Shown here piece after piece: positions 26,957 through 35,811 of a stretch of 38,301 nt of DNA (positions are counted from its first letter, which is position 1; each line of letters begins with the position of its first letter). The position numbers and the translations under genes were made by a program. The stretch comes from Candidatus Nitrotoga sp. CP45. Its GTDB lineage: Bacteria > Pseudomonadota > Gammaproteobacteria > Burkholderiales > Gallionellaceae. Location: contig CAMCFJ010000027.1 of assembly GCA_945874105.1 (NCBI GenBank), forward strand, positions 1-38,301, given 5' to 3'. Below the pieces are notes generated by a model. That model saw nothing but the letters and a program-made list of their open reading frames with translations. It did not search any database and was not told the origin of the DNA.

Positions 26957-27765
26957 TGTTTATCTCAATAATTAATCGTGTTGGGTCAGGTACTGACTCA
27001 GGGAGCTTCGAGTCTAATTCGCAGCGAGGTTTTACTTTGGTGGAACTAATGATTGCAATGACCATTGGTCTGGTATTGCTACTGGCTGTTGGTACAGTTT
27101 TTACCAGCAGCCGTCAGGTTTCTCGTGTGCAGGAAGATATCGCCCGTATTCAGGAGAGCGGTCGGTTCGCGCTGGAAATTATCGGGCGCAATATTAAGCA
27201 GGCAGGTTATGCAGAAATTCCATTTTCGGGTCTTAAGATTGGGTTTACAGGGACGGCTATCACGGGTACTGATGGTGCCGCTGGCGCGGCCGATACATTA
27301 ACTGTGCAATACGATGGTTCAACTGGGGATCGTGATTGTCAAGGTAGCGCAGTTACCGCAGCTAGCGCAGTTGCAGGAGAAGGCATCATCCAAAACTACT
27401 TCAATCTGGATGCAGCGAATGCGCAATTACAATGTCAAGGCACTATCGGTGCCGCGCCGGCTGCACCCACGGCTGCGGTTGCCGGTTCGCCATTATTGCC
27501 GAACATAGTGGATTTTCAGGTTCTTTACGGCATTGATACCACTGGCGACCAGTCAGTCGACCAGTATGTTCCCCTGCCGGCGAACTGGAATCAAGTGATC
27601 ACGGCTCGAGTTTGCGTACTGATTGGTTCCAATCAACAGAATATAGTTCCCGCAAATAGTACGTATCTGGATTGCAACGGCGCTGTTGTTCCTGCCAACG
27701 GGCGACTAAGGCGCGCTTTCACGGGGACATATAATTTGCGCAATCGGGTAAATATCCTGCCATGA
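26956..27765 (+). CDS. pilW: Type IV pilus minor pilin PilW
   Basis: 269 residues from the ATG that overlaps the pilV stop; a longer frame upstream runs inside pilV and is not used. The leader is unusually long (25 residues) before RG|FTLVELMIAM (Glu5 = E30). The helix TIGLVLLLAVGTVFTSSRQ and the IQESGRFALEIIGRNIKQAGY segment are the PilW hallmark. The C-terminal RRAFTGTYNLRNR also fits PilW. It overlaps pilX by 4 bp (ATGA). Confidence 0.92.
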   Translation: MFISIINRVGSGTDSGSFESNSQRGFTLVELMIAMTIGLVLLLAVGTVFTSSRQVSRVQEDIARIQESGRFALEIIGRNIKQAGYAEIPFSGLKIGFTGTAITGTDGAAGAADTLTVQYDGSTGDRDCQGSAVTAASAVAGEGIIQNYFNLDAANAQLQCQGTIGAAPAAPTAAVAGSPLLPNIVDFQVLYGIDTTGDQSVDQYVPLPANWNQVITARVCVLIGSNQQNIVPANSTYLDCNGAVVPANGRLRRAFTGTYNLRNRVNILP

Positions 27766-28346
27766 ACATAAGCATTTGCATGCCACGAAAACAACATGGC
27801 ATAGCATTGCTTACCGCCATGATTTTATTGGCAGTGCTAGCCTTGCTCGGTGTGACCGCCATGAAGATGGCGAATATGGAAGAGCTCATGTCTGGCAATA
27901 TGCGTGATCGCAATCTTGCGTTACAGGCGGCAGAAATGGGGCTACGTTATGCCGAACAGCATGTCAGCGATAACGATCCCACAACCAATGCACCTAACTC
28001 GATAGATGGCGTAACCGGTTTTGATGCGACCTGTACCGGTGGGTATTGTTATTACGGTCAAAATCAACTTCCACCTGCTCCACCTCTCAAGTCTTCAATT
28101 GAACAATATTGCACTCCAGGTTGCCCCCTTGTCTATATTCCCGGAAATACTTTTATAGTTAATGGCATCAACTATACGGCGTCTGCTTTACCCGCAGGTG
28201 TACCCGCCCCCACCTATCTGATTGAAGGTATCAAAAAAACTCTGGCGGGTAGTAGTGACTATAGTTATTTCTACCGCATTTCTGTACGTGCGCAAGGTGT
28301 CAGACCTGGCACGGTTGTTTGGTTGCAGGAAGTATTCAGGCCTTAG
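27762..28346 (+). CDS. pilX: Type IV pilus minor pilin PilX
   Basis: 194 residues. The leader ends QHG|IALLTAM (G13/I14). Position 5 of the mature helix is Thr rather than Glu, as is common in PilX. The helix LLAVLALLGVTAMKMANMEELM and NRDL-type ALQAAEMGLRYAEQ segment are typical of PilX. Several Cys residues (CTGGYCYYG, CTPGC) lie in the soluble domain. ATGA overlap with pilW; pilY1 follows 31 bp downstream. Confidence 0.9.
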   Translation: MNISICMPRKQHGIALLTAMILLAVLALLGVTAMKMANMEELMSGNMRDRNLALQAAEMGLRYAEQHVSDNDPTTNAPNSIDGVTGFDATCTGGYCYYGQNQLPPAPPLKSSIEQYCTPGCPLVYIPGNTFIVNGINYTASALPAGVPAPTYLIEGIKKTLAGSSDYSYFYRISVRAQGVRPGTVVWLQEVFRP

Positions 28347-28377
28347 CCATTCGGTTGTAAGAAAGGAGATTGGAATC

Positions 28378-31300
28378 ATGAAAAAAATTTTACGATGCGC
28401 TATGGGATTGAAATGGCTGGTGTGTTTATCCATCGGCTTAGCTGGATCAGCGCATGCCCTGTTGCCGCTTTCAAATGTCCCCCTTTTTCTGGGTGGAAAT
28501 ATCTCGCCTAATGTGATGTTTACGCTGGATGATTCTGGATCGATGCAGGATGAAATTCTTCCGGACGAGTCAATTTATTCATTTTTTTTATTTCCGCGAG
28601 CCCCTCACGTTTATTCCGTCGGTTTAGATAATTCAAATTATGTGCCAACATTTGCAGACGGTTTTTCCTACAGTGCAAGAATGCGTTCGCCGCGAATTAA
28701 CCCGCTTTATTATAATCCGGCGAAAACATATCTGCCTTGGTCGAATTCAGATGGTAGCTTTATGCCAAATGCCGAACCAGACAAGGCTTATCATAACCCA
28801 GCAAAACCGGACGCAGGATACCGCGACCTGACGATTAATAATGCCGAAACAGCCTACTGGAGCAGTTGTAATGATGAATACTTCGACACATGTAGCGAAC
28901 AGTTAATAAGCGAGACTTTCTATCCAGCTGTTTACTTTTACTTTAATGGCGTCCTTGGCAACGTTGTCGATGAATGGGATTGGACAAAATATGTTAAGCA
29001 GGAAATTCGTTCTGCGACTCCGACATACTATGGGCATGGTCGTGATGGGCGGACGGATTGCTCGACTGGTACGCCAGTAACGTGTACTTATAATCAAGAA
29101 ATCCATAATTTTGCGAATTGGTATACCTATTATCGTTCCCGGATATTGTTAGCCCGCGCGGGTATCGGCCAGGCATTCGCAGCGCAGGGGAACACCATGC
29201 GGGTAGGCTTTGCTGCCATCAATACGAAGACTGCTGCTGTCCCTACCATCGACGGTATGCCATCGGCTGGTGCGGTGATAAATGGTGTAAGGCAGTTCAC
29301 AGGCACAGACAGAATAAATTTTTTTAACAGTCTTTACACGCATGATATGCCAGCTGCTGGCACGCCACTACGAGAGGCGCTAGATCGTGTTGGCAAATAC
29401 TTTCAGCGTGATGACGTTAAAGGGCCTTGGGCAGAGACGCCGGGTACGGGTGGGGGTACGCCGCTGGCATGCCGCCAGACTTACAATATTTTGATGACAG
29501 ATGGTTATTGGAACGGTATAGGTCCTACAGGGATAGGCAATTCTGACAATCCGTTAACGTCCACCCTTATTACAAACCATTCTTCTCCGGCTATACCAGT
29601 ATCGTATCTCTATGTCCCTAAGCTTCCATATTCGGATCAATGGAAAGACACCCTGGCTGATGTGGCAATGCACTATTGGAAAACTGATTTACGCGACGAT
29701 CTGCTTAATAAAGTACCAACCAATTCCACCGATCCGGCATTCTGGCAACATATGGTGACTTTTACAGTGGGGCTGGGTGTTAGCGGGACTCTTGCGGATA
29801 CGCAGTTGCCGTCTGACTTGAACGGGATTGTATGGCCAGATCCGTTCTCAGGTTCGCAGGAAAAAATAGATGATCTCCGGCATGCTGCCGTTAATAGTCG
29901 CGGTAATTTCTATAGTGCCGCTGATCCGGCCAAGTTTGTCGACGCACTGAAAGATGCCTTGACAAAAATTGTGGCAAATACAGGCTCTGCTTCTGCTGTA
30001 GCTGCCAATTCGGGATCATTAATAACCAATGGCCGGATATACCAGACTAAATTTGAGAGTAAGGATTGGGCCGGGGAATTATTATCAATCCCCATTGATG
30101 CAGGGGGTATGTTAAAACCGGTGGAGTGGAATACAGGGGCGTCGGATGGCTCGCTTGCGCCAGGCAAATTTGTACCTGCCAACCGTGTCATCATAACCAA
30201 GGGTAATGGTGGTGGCGTACCATTTGAGTATGCCAAGTTGACTCCGGCACAACAAGGGCTGCTGGATACAGATATTGCAGGCACAGTTGATACTTGTGGC
30301 TTGGAACGGGTTGCCTATTTGCGTGGCGATGCAGGTAATGAGGGCGGCGGGACTTTTAAATGTGCCAGTCCAAACATTATAAATAAATTCCGTAGTCGTC
30401 CTGTCAGCAAGCTGGGGGATATTATCAATTCCGGGCCTTTTTATGTAGGTCGTCCCAAGGCAGGATATTCCGACATGGATCAAGCGGGTTATGCTGCATT
30501 TAGTACCCTATACAAGGATCGAACGCCGGTAGTCTATGTGGGGGCAAATGACGGCATGCTGCATGGTTTTAACGCCTGTACTGTTGATAATTGTACGGCA
30601 GCTAAGGTAGCTGATGGAGGCAAGGAGCTGATTGCTTATGTACCTGGCATGGTTTACGGGAATCTGAATAGGCTGAGTGACAAGAATTATAATGCCAGCC
30701 ATCGCTATTTTGTGGACGGCTCTCCCATGGTGGCGGATGCTTACGTGGGAGTAACGCCCCAATGGAAAAGCGTCCTCGTGGGCGGTTTAAATGGGGGCGG
30801 GCAAGGTTATTACGCCTTGGACATAACAGACCCAGATAATTTTACCGCAACAAATGCAAATGCAGCCAATTTGTTACTTTGGGAATTTACTAATGCCGAT
30901 GATGCGGACATGGGTTACAGCTACAATCTCCCAGCGATAAATTCGTTTACCGGCCAATCCAGCCAGATTGTAAAGATGGCAAACAATAAATGGGCCGTTG
31001 TGGTGGGTAATGGTTATAACAGCGCTGGCGGCAAAGCAGCACTTTACGTGTTGTTTATGACCGGGGGTACAGGAACAAACGGCGCTTGGACCGTTACTGA
31101 TTATAAAAAGCTGGTCGCTGATGCGGGCACAGGCAATGGCCTGTCCACGCCCATGCCATTTGATAGTAATGGAGATGGTTTGATTGATGTGATCTACGCA
31201 GGCGACATCAAGGGTAACCTGTGGAAATTTGATGTCTCTGATGCTAACACTACCAACTGGAAAACGGCTTTAAGTGGCGCGCCACTTTTTGTGCCAGGTA

Positions 31301-31956
31301 CCAGTAAACCGATCATCTCGCCACCGGTCGTGACTTTGCACCCAAATGGGGGGCAATTGGTTATGTTCGGCACGGGGAAATACCTTGAAACAGGGGATAC
31401 TACAACAACAAATATACAGACCATGTATGGGGTATGGGACTATAACTCGACTGCTTCGGTCACATCGGCAGACTTGGTTAAGCAAGTTGTGCAACCAGAT
31501 ACTAGCAATCCTGGGTTTAGAACCGCTTCAAATTACGCGGTACCTTATTCTGCCACTGGTAAAAAAGGCTGGTATATTGATCTGCCAGACTCTGGGGAAA
31601 GGCTGACGGCAGTACCTACTTTGGAGAATGGTGTTTTTTTATTTACGACCATTGTTCCATCTGTCTCACCCTGCGATTTTGGTGGCAAGGGTTTTGTGAA
31701 CGCGGTGGATTACCTGACGGGCGGAATGCTCTCCTTTCCAGCTTTCGATACGAGTAATAAAGGGGTTGTTGTCCTGAGTGATGCTAAATCAGCAGGCATG
31801 GCAACTGTATTTGCGTCGGGTGGTGTAACGCGGATCAGGGGTGGAATGAATGATGCATTAATAATTCCCGGAGCCGACGGTGGGCTGAAAAAGGAAGGTA
31901 TTTATATAGATCCTAAATCACATGGCCGGATTACATGGCGAGAACTTGTTCAATAA
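28378..31956 (+). CDS. pilY1: Type IV pilus tip protein PilY1
   Basis: A large secreted adhesin and mechanosensor at the pilus tip that also controls retraction in a calcium-dependent way. The start at 28378 (AAAGGAG upstream) gives 1192 residues with a signal peptide ending near GSAHA (27). The N-terminal von Willebrand A-like domain has the MIDAS motif DDSGS (51-55). The C-terminal part is a PilY1 beta-propeller with VVYVGANDGMLHGFNA (about 713-728) and an EF-hand-like calcium loop DSNGDGLIDVIYAGD (about 926-940). The long middle region between the domains is unassigned. Typical length and gene position. Confidence 0.94.
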   Translation: MKKILRCAMGLKWLVCLSIGLAGSAHALLPLSNVPLFLGGNISPNVMFTLDDSGSMQDEILPDESIYSFFLFPRAPHVYSVGLDNSNYVPTFADGFSYSARMRSPRINPLYYNPAKTYLPWSNSDGSFMPNAEPDKAYHNPAKPDAGYRDLTINNAETAYWSSCNDEYFDTCSEQLISETFYPAVYFYFNGVLGNVVDEWDWTKYVKQEIRSATPTYYGHGRDGRTDCSTGTPVTCTYNQEIHNFANWYTYYRSRILLARAGIGQAFAAQGNTMRVGFAAINTKTAAVPTIDGMPSAGAVINGVRQFTGTDRINFFNSLYTHDMPAAGTPLREALDRVGKYFQRDDVKGPWAETPGTGGGTPLACRQTYNILMTDGYWNGIGPTGIGNSDNPLTSTLITNHSSPAIPVSYLYVPKLPYSDQWKDTLADVAMHYWKTDLRDDLLNKVPTNSTDPAFWQHMVTFTVGLGVSGTLADTQLPSDLNGIVWPDPFSGSQEKIDDLRHAAVNSRGNFYSAADPAKFVDALKDALTKIVANTGSASAVAANSGSLITNGRIYQTKFESKDWAGELLSIPIDAGGMLKPVEWNTGASDGSLAPGKFVPANRVIITKGNGGGVPFEYAKLTPAQQGLLDTDIAGTVDTCGLERVAYLRGDAGNEGGGTFKCASPNIINKFRSRPVSKLGDIINSGPFYVGRPKAGYSDMDQAGYAAFSTLYKDRTPVVYVGANDGMLHGFNACTVDNCTAAKVADGGKELIAYVPGMVYGNLNRLSDKNYNASHRYFVDGSPMVADAYVGVTPQWKSVLVGGLNGGGQGYYALDITDPDNFTATNANAANLLLWEFTNADDADMGYSYNLPAINSFTGQSSQIVKMANNKWAVVVGNGYNSAGGKAALYVLFMTGGTGTNGAWTVTDYKKLVADAGTGNGLSTPMPFDSNGDGLIDVIYAGDIKGNLWKFDVSDANTTNWKTALSGAPLFVPGTSKPIISPPVVTLHPNGGQLVMFGTGKYLETGDTTTTNIQTMYGVWDYNSTASVTSADLVKQVVQPDTSNPGFRTASNYAVPYSATGKKGWYIDLPDSGERLTAVPTLENGVFLFTTIVPSVSPCDFGGKGFVNAVDYLTGGMLSFPAFDTSNKGVVVLSDAKSAGMATVFASGGVTRIRGGMNDALIIPGADGGLKKEGIYIDPKSHGRITWRELVQ

Positions 31957-32140
31957 ACCTGATTTTTAGGGAGCAACCAGGTCGGCAAGTCGTAAAATTA
32001 TTTTATTTGTATATCATCAAGGGAAAATGTATTTGGCGCGCATAGGGCGTAGTTACAAGGGCTGAAGGAAGAGTTGACGCGCAATTCTTCCAAACCGAAT
32101 GACGGATGAAATATGAGTTGTAGCTTGGGTAAATAACATT

Positions 32141-32608
32141 ATGAAAATGAAGGCAGATTTTAACAAGTTAAGAGGCTTCACGCTGATTGAGGTCATGATT
32201 GCAGTTGTAATCGTTGCCATTCTGGCAGCGGTTGCCTTGCCTTCCTACAGGAATCATGTGCAACGAACCAACCGAGCGGTAGCCAAGGCAATACTCCTTG
32301 AAGATGTTCAGTTTATGGAGCAATTTTTTACGGTCAATAATCAATATAATGCGACCGTGGGTCCAGATGGTATTGCCAATACAGCAGACGATGTGGCCGT
32401 TGCATTACCAGTTGCTCTTACTCACTCACCTAAAACTGGCGTTGCACAGTACGCCATTTCACTCAATCCAGTAGCAGCTGCCACTTTTACGCTTCAGGCT
32501 GTACCGACGGGTTCAATGGCCGGAGATGTATGCGGAACCTTTACTCTGACAAATACGGGAGTACAAGGTGCTACTGGCGGTGATGTTGCCGGCTGCTGGA
32601 ATCGATAA
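32141..32608 (+). CDS. pilE: PilE-like minor pilin
   Basis: 155 residues with the leader cleaved at RG|FTLIEVMIAV (G12/F13, Glu5 = E17), followed by YRNHVQRTNRAVAKAILLED and a disulfide-bounded C-terminal loop (GDVCGTF...AGCWNR). PilE of the minor-pilin cluster joins PilV/W/X/Y1 in the initiation complex; here it is 184 bp after pilY1. It could also be called a generic type IV pilin, but its size and location favour PilE. Confidence 0.88.
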   Translation: MKMKADFNKLRGFTLIEVMIAVVIVAILAAVALPSYRNHVQRTNRAVAKAILLEDVQFMEQFFTVNNQYNATVGPDGIANTADDVAVALPVALTHSPKTGVAQYAISLNPVAAATFTLQAVPTGSMAGDVCGTFTLTNTGVQGATGGDVAGCWNR

Positions 32609-33046
32609 TGTAATTGCCAAGGAACATAAACGGGGAAATTTCAGCCTACAGGTTTACCGAGAATGCTTGGGTAATGTCGTTATGCTATCGCCAACTTCTC
32701 TCTCGATCGCTTCAGCCATAACATGGCGCACGCCCCTGTTTTTAGCCGTACAGAATTCATGCTCAGACATGTTGGTGGCCTGATCGCCAATACGTTCACC
32801 TGCTAAATCCCTTCATCGTATTCTTTACTTTGGTTCCTACAAGCCGCATGGGCAATGCTCCGTCGGTACGGGTGCGACAAATGTCCTTTCATGCACTTGA
32901 TGCTAACTGGCACATTGGAGCCATGAGGGTTGTCGGTTCAATTAATGTCTTGTTAGAATGGAATCATACGGGTAACGATTTGAATAACACCGTTCAGTGT
33001 AGTGCGCTAGATTCTTGGTGACAAAAACCTCTAAAGGTTAAATAAT
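32609..33046. other. Gap between pilE and ybgC, unassigned
   Basis: 438 bp. The minus strand has a 38-codon frame at 32654-32770 (starting MSEHEFCTAKNRGVRHV, with an AGGCC upstream) and the plus strand a 63-codon frame at 32830-33021; neither resembles a known family. The 3' end should contain the promoter of the Tol-Pal operon. I see no clear terminator for the pilin genes. Confidence 0.4.
32930..32959 (+). promoter_or_regulatory. Candidate sigma-70 promoter of the ybgC-tol-pal operon
   Basis: TTGTCG (32930-32935) and TAGAAT (32954-32959) are 18 bp apart and end 87 bp before the ybgC start. The -10 matches five of six consensus bases and the -35 four of six. Inference only. Confidence 0.35.
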
Positions 33047-33466
33047 ATGACTCATTCAACCTTTAAGTCAAAATTTTCACTGTCGGTGCGGGTGTACTTC
33101 CAGGACACCGATGCGGGAGGGGTGGTATTCCACGCCAGTTATGTGAATTTTTTGGAACGCGCGCGGACTGAGTGGTTGCGGGAGTGTTATGGTTACAGTA
33201 ATACGGAATTTATGCGCGAGTTCGGGTTGGTATTTGTGGTTCGTTCACTGAGGCTGGATTATCTCAAGCCCGCTTTGCTGGATGATTTACTTGCTGTCAG
33301 CGTGCAATTGAAGGATGTCGGACGTAGTCGTGTGACCTTGTGTCAGAATGTGTCACGCGGTGAGGACATACTGGTTGAAGCGGAAGTACATTTGGTATGC
33401 GTGAAAATGGATAATTTCAAGCCGGTAAGTTTGCCGGAAATATTGCGAAAGCAATGGAAAAACTAA
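33047..33466 (+). CDS. ybgC: Tol-Pal associated acyl-CoA/ACP thioesterase YbgC
   Basis: A hotdog-fold thioesterase acting on short acyl-CoA or acyl-ACP in the cytoplasm; it is the usual first gene of Tol-Pal operons, though its link to envelope function is unclear. 139 residues with FQDTDAGGVVFHASYVNFLERAR (split here: DTDAGG at 20-25, HASYVNF at 29-35), where D22 corresponds to the catalytic Asp of E. coli YbgC. AAAGG lies about 10 bases before the ATG. tolQ follows 14 bp after its stop, or overlaps if an earlier tolQ ATG is used. Confidence 0.94.
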   Translation: MTHSTFKSKFSLSVRVYFQDTDAGGVVFHASYVNFLERARTEWLRECYGYSNTEFMREFGLVFVVRSLRLDYLKPALLDDLLAVSVQLKDVGRSRVTLCQNVSRGEDILVEAEVHLVCVKMDNFKPVSLPEILRKQWKN

Positions 33467-33480
33467 AGGGTATTGTAAAT

Positions 33481-34155
33481 ATGGATGTAACACATGATTT
33501 ATCGTTTATCCATTTGATTCAGAACGCCAGCGTACTTGTTCAATTGGTAATGGGTTTGTTGTTGTTTGTTTCATTGATGTCATGGTGGTTCATATTCCTC
33601 AAGATGTATTCTGTCAGGCAGGCAGTAAAGCAAAGTGAGGAATTTGAGGAATCATTCTGGAATAATGATGACCTCAATAGGTTATATCAGAATACTGCTG
33701 TAATGCGCGGTGATTCGGGCAGTATGGGACGAATTTTTGCCGCCGGCTTCACCGAGTTCCTCAAGCTCAAAAAGAAACATGATATTGACATAAATGCGGT
33801 GATGGATGGCACGCGTCGCGCCATGCGCGCCACTTATCAGCGCGAAATGGATACGCTTGAATCGCATTTGGCCTTTCTGGCGACAGTTGGCTCGGTGAGT
33901 CCTTATGTCGGGTTATTCGGTACGGTATGGGGAATTATGAATGCATTTCGTGGCTTGGCCAATGTCGGCCAAGCCACGTTGGCACACGTTGCGCCCGGTA
34001 TAGCCGAGGCATTGATAGCTACTGCAATGGGTTTGTTTGCCGCTATTCCCGCTGTGGTTGCTTACAATCGCTACTCGCATGATATTACGCGTCTGGCCTC
34101 GCGTTTTGAAATTTTCATGGAAGAATTCTCTAACGTGCTGCAGCGTCAGCCATGA
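33481..34155 (+). CDS. tolQ: Tol-Pal system proton channel subunit TolQ
   Basis: Inner-membrane subunit of the TolQR proton-driven motor, related to ExbB and MotA. The ATG at 33481 (AAGGG upstream) gives 224 residues; an earlier ATG at 33454 lies inside ybgC and adds an unlikely 9-residue extension. Three membrane helices are visible at about 18-40, 133-158 and 168-195. The pore segments VGLFGTVWGIMNAF (T148) and ALIATAMGLFAAIPAVVAYN (T181) contain the conserved threonines. ATGA overlap with tolR. Confidence 0.96.
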   Translation: MDVTHDLSFIHLIQNASVLVQLVMGLLLFVSLMSWWFIFLKMYSVRQAVKQSEEFEESFWNNDDLNRLYQNTAVMRGDSGSMGRIFAAGFTEFLKLKKKHDIDINAVMDGTRRAMRATYQREMDTLESHLAFLATVGSVSPYVGLFGTVWGIMNAFRGLANVGQATLAHVAPGIAEALIATAMGLFAAIPAVVAYNRYSHDITRLASRFEIFMEEFSNVLQRQP

Positions 34156-34574
34156 TCCAACGCCGTTCTTCCTTACGCCCAATGAGCGATATTAACGTCG
34201 TGCCTTACATAGACGTTATGCTGGTACTGCTGGTGATATTCATGATTACAGCGCCATTGATGAACCCTGGGCAGATTGATCTGCCCAGCGTAGGTAAGTC
34301 ACTCGCGGCGCCTGTTGCGCCATTGGAAGTCATTATCAAAAAAAATGCCACGCTGGCGTTGAATGATCGAAGCAAAAAGGGCCAAGAGCAGAGCGTTACA
34401 CGTGAGGAATTGATTGGGCTTCTTAAGCAGAAGCAGGCGCAGAACGCGGATCAACCGGTTGTAATTTCTGCCGACAAGGATGTGCGTTATGAAGAAGTGA
34501 TCATCATTATGGATGTCTTGCAACGGCAACACATTAAGAAGGTTGGTCTGTTGGCGCAAACCAAGGGGCGATGA
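34152..34574 (+). CDS. tolR: Tol-Pal system protein TolR
   Basis: The ExbD-like partner of TolQ. 140 residues with a single N-terminal helix, MSDINVVPYIDVMLVLLVIF (11-30), where D21 is the protonatable Asp of the motor. The rest is periplasmic and contains a peptidoglycan-binding ExbD/TolR domain (NADQPVVISADKDVRYEEV). Overlaps tolQ and tolA by 4 bp each (ATGA), so translation is tightly coupled. Confidence 0.96.
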   Translation: MIQRRSSLRPMSDINVVPYIDVMLVLLVIFMITAPLMNPGQIDLPSVGKSLAAPVAPLEVIIKKNATLALNDRSKKGQEQSVTREELIGLLKQKQAQNADQPVVISADKDVRYEEVIIIMDVLQRQHIKKVGLLAQTKGR

Positions 34575-35791
34575 GCGCGATCGTGTATGCCAAACCCTAC
34601 AAGCTACGTGCTGGGGCATTGGCATTTATTGTCCACTGCGCATTCTTCGCGCTCATATTTTTTGGTGCCAGCTGGCGGGTGCAGCCTCCGCAGGGCATGG
34701 TGGTGGATATTTGGGAAAGTTTGCCTGGAATGGAAACGGCTCCTGTTAAAGTTGAGACTCCTAAAGCAATTGAGCAACCTAAATTGAGTAAGCCTGTGCA
34801 GCCTGTGGCACCACCTAAGGCTGATTTAGAGTTGTCTGAAAAAAAAAGGCCTCAGGAAAAATCTAAACCGATAAAAACAGAGCCTAAACGGCTTATAGAA
34901 AAGGTGGATGTGCAGGCCGAGCGTAAGAAGCAGGCGAAGTTGAGGGTGCAGGCGGAGCAGAAGGTGATTGAAGAGCAGAAGGTGCGGGCTGAACAGGAGC
35001 GAGTTCGTGCCGAGCAGGCTGATGTTGTTGCCAAGTTACGTCGCAATCTCAAGGCTGAATTGGAGAAGGCCGCGCGATCCAAAGTGGTTGAGCCGGTGAA
35101 GCGTTTAGCGACACTCAAAGCTGCTCTCGAATTGTCTGAAAAAAAACGGTTGCAGAAAAAAATCCAGGATGCGCAGCCTAAACTGAAGGCTGAGGCCGAG
35201 CAGAAAGCTGAGGCCGATCAGAGAGCTGAGGAAGAGCAGAAGGTTTTGGCGAAAGTGGCAAAGGCGGAACAAAGAGCCGAGGCGGAACAAAAAGCTGAGG
35301 CAGAACAAAAAAAAGCTGAGGCGGAACAAAGAGCTGAGGCGAAGCAGAAAGCTAAGGCAGAACAAAAAGCTAAGGCGGAACAAAAAGCTGCGGCGGAACA
35401 AAAAGCTGAAGCGGAACAAAAAGCTGAGGCGGAACAAAAAGCTGAGGCGAAGCAGAAAGCTCTAGCCGAGAAGAAAGCGCAGGCTGAGCAAGCAGCGGCC
35501 ATAGGTAGGGAGGTGGCTGAATATAGGGATAAAATCCATGCCAAGATACGCCGCTATATTGTGATACTGCCGGATGTACCATACAATATAACAACGGAAT
35601 TTAATGTGACACTGCTACCTGGTGGTATGGTGTTAAAGGCAGAATTGACTAAGCCGAGTGGAAACGCGGCGTATGACAGCGCGGTGGAACGCGCTATCAA
35701 GAAAGCGCAGCCATTGCCATTACCTCCGGATGTGAAGCTATTCGGCAACTTTCGTGAGTTACATCTCACGTTTAAACCAATTAAGGATTAG
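34571..35791 (+). CDS. tolA: Tol-Pal system protein TolA
   Basis: The energised periplasmic rod that reaches from TolQR to TolB/Pal. 406 residues: an N-terminal anchor helix (about 12-34) with the conserved H22 of the TolA/TonB S-H motif (position 18 is Ala, not Ser). A long Lys/Ala/Glu/Gln-rich helical domain II (about 60-315) follows, then a C-terminal domain III (about 318-406) with YRDKIHAKIRRYIV and GNAAYDSAVERAIKKAQPLP. Domain II includes eleven tandem 6-residue units of the EAEQKA type (231-297). The LELSEKKR segment occurs twice. ATGA overlap with tolR; tolB starts 20 bp downstream. Confidence 0.95.
   Translation: MSAIVYAKPYKLRAGALAFIVHCAFFALIFFGASWRVQPPQGMVVDIWESLPGMETAPVKVETPKAIEQPKLSKPVQPVAPPKADLELSEKKRPQEKSKPIKTEPKRLIEKVDVQAERKKQAKLRVQAEQKVIEEQKVRAEQERVRAEQADVVAKLRRNLKAELEKAARSKVVEPVKRLATLKAALELSEKKRLQKKIQDAQPKLKAEAEQKAEADQRAEEEQKVLAKVAKAEQRAEAEQKAEAEQKKAEAEQRAEAKQKAKAEQKAKAEQKAAAEQKAEAEQKAEAEQKAEAKQKALAEKKAQAEQAAAIGREVAEYRDKIHAKIRRYIVILPDVPYNITTEFNVTLLPGGMVLKAELTKPSGNAAYDSAVERAIKKAQPLPLPPDVKLFGNFRELHLTFKPIKD
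35261..35461 (+). repeat. 18-bp tandem repeat in tolA
   Basis: Eleven units with consensus GCTGAGGCGGAACAAAAA, coding for (K/E)AEQ(K/R)A. One unit carries an extra AAA codon (AEQKKA). All changes keep the frame, so repeat number can vary without breaking the protein. Confidence 0.9.
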
Positions 35792-35811
35792 ACCAATTTA
35801 GGGGGTACTTT

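Noticed and set aside
35105-35544. Long minus-strand open frames opposite tolA (Phe/Ser/Leu-rich or Ala/Ser-rich)
   Set aside because: Shadows of the repetitive Lys/Ala/Glu/Gln codons of TolA; no independent start or family resemblance.
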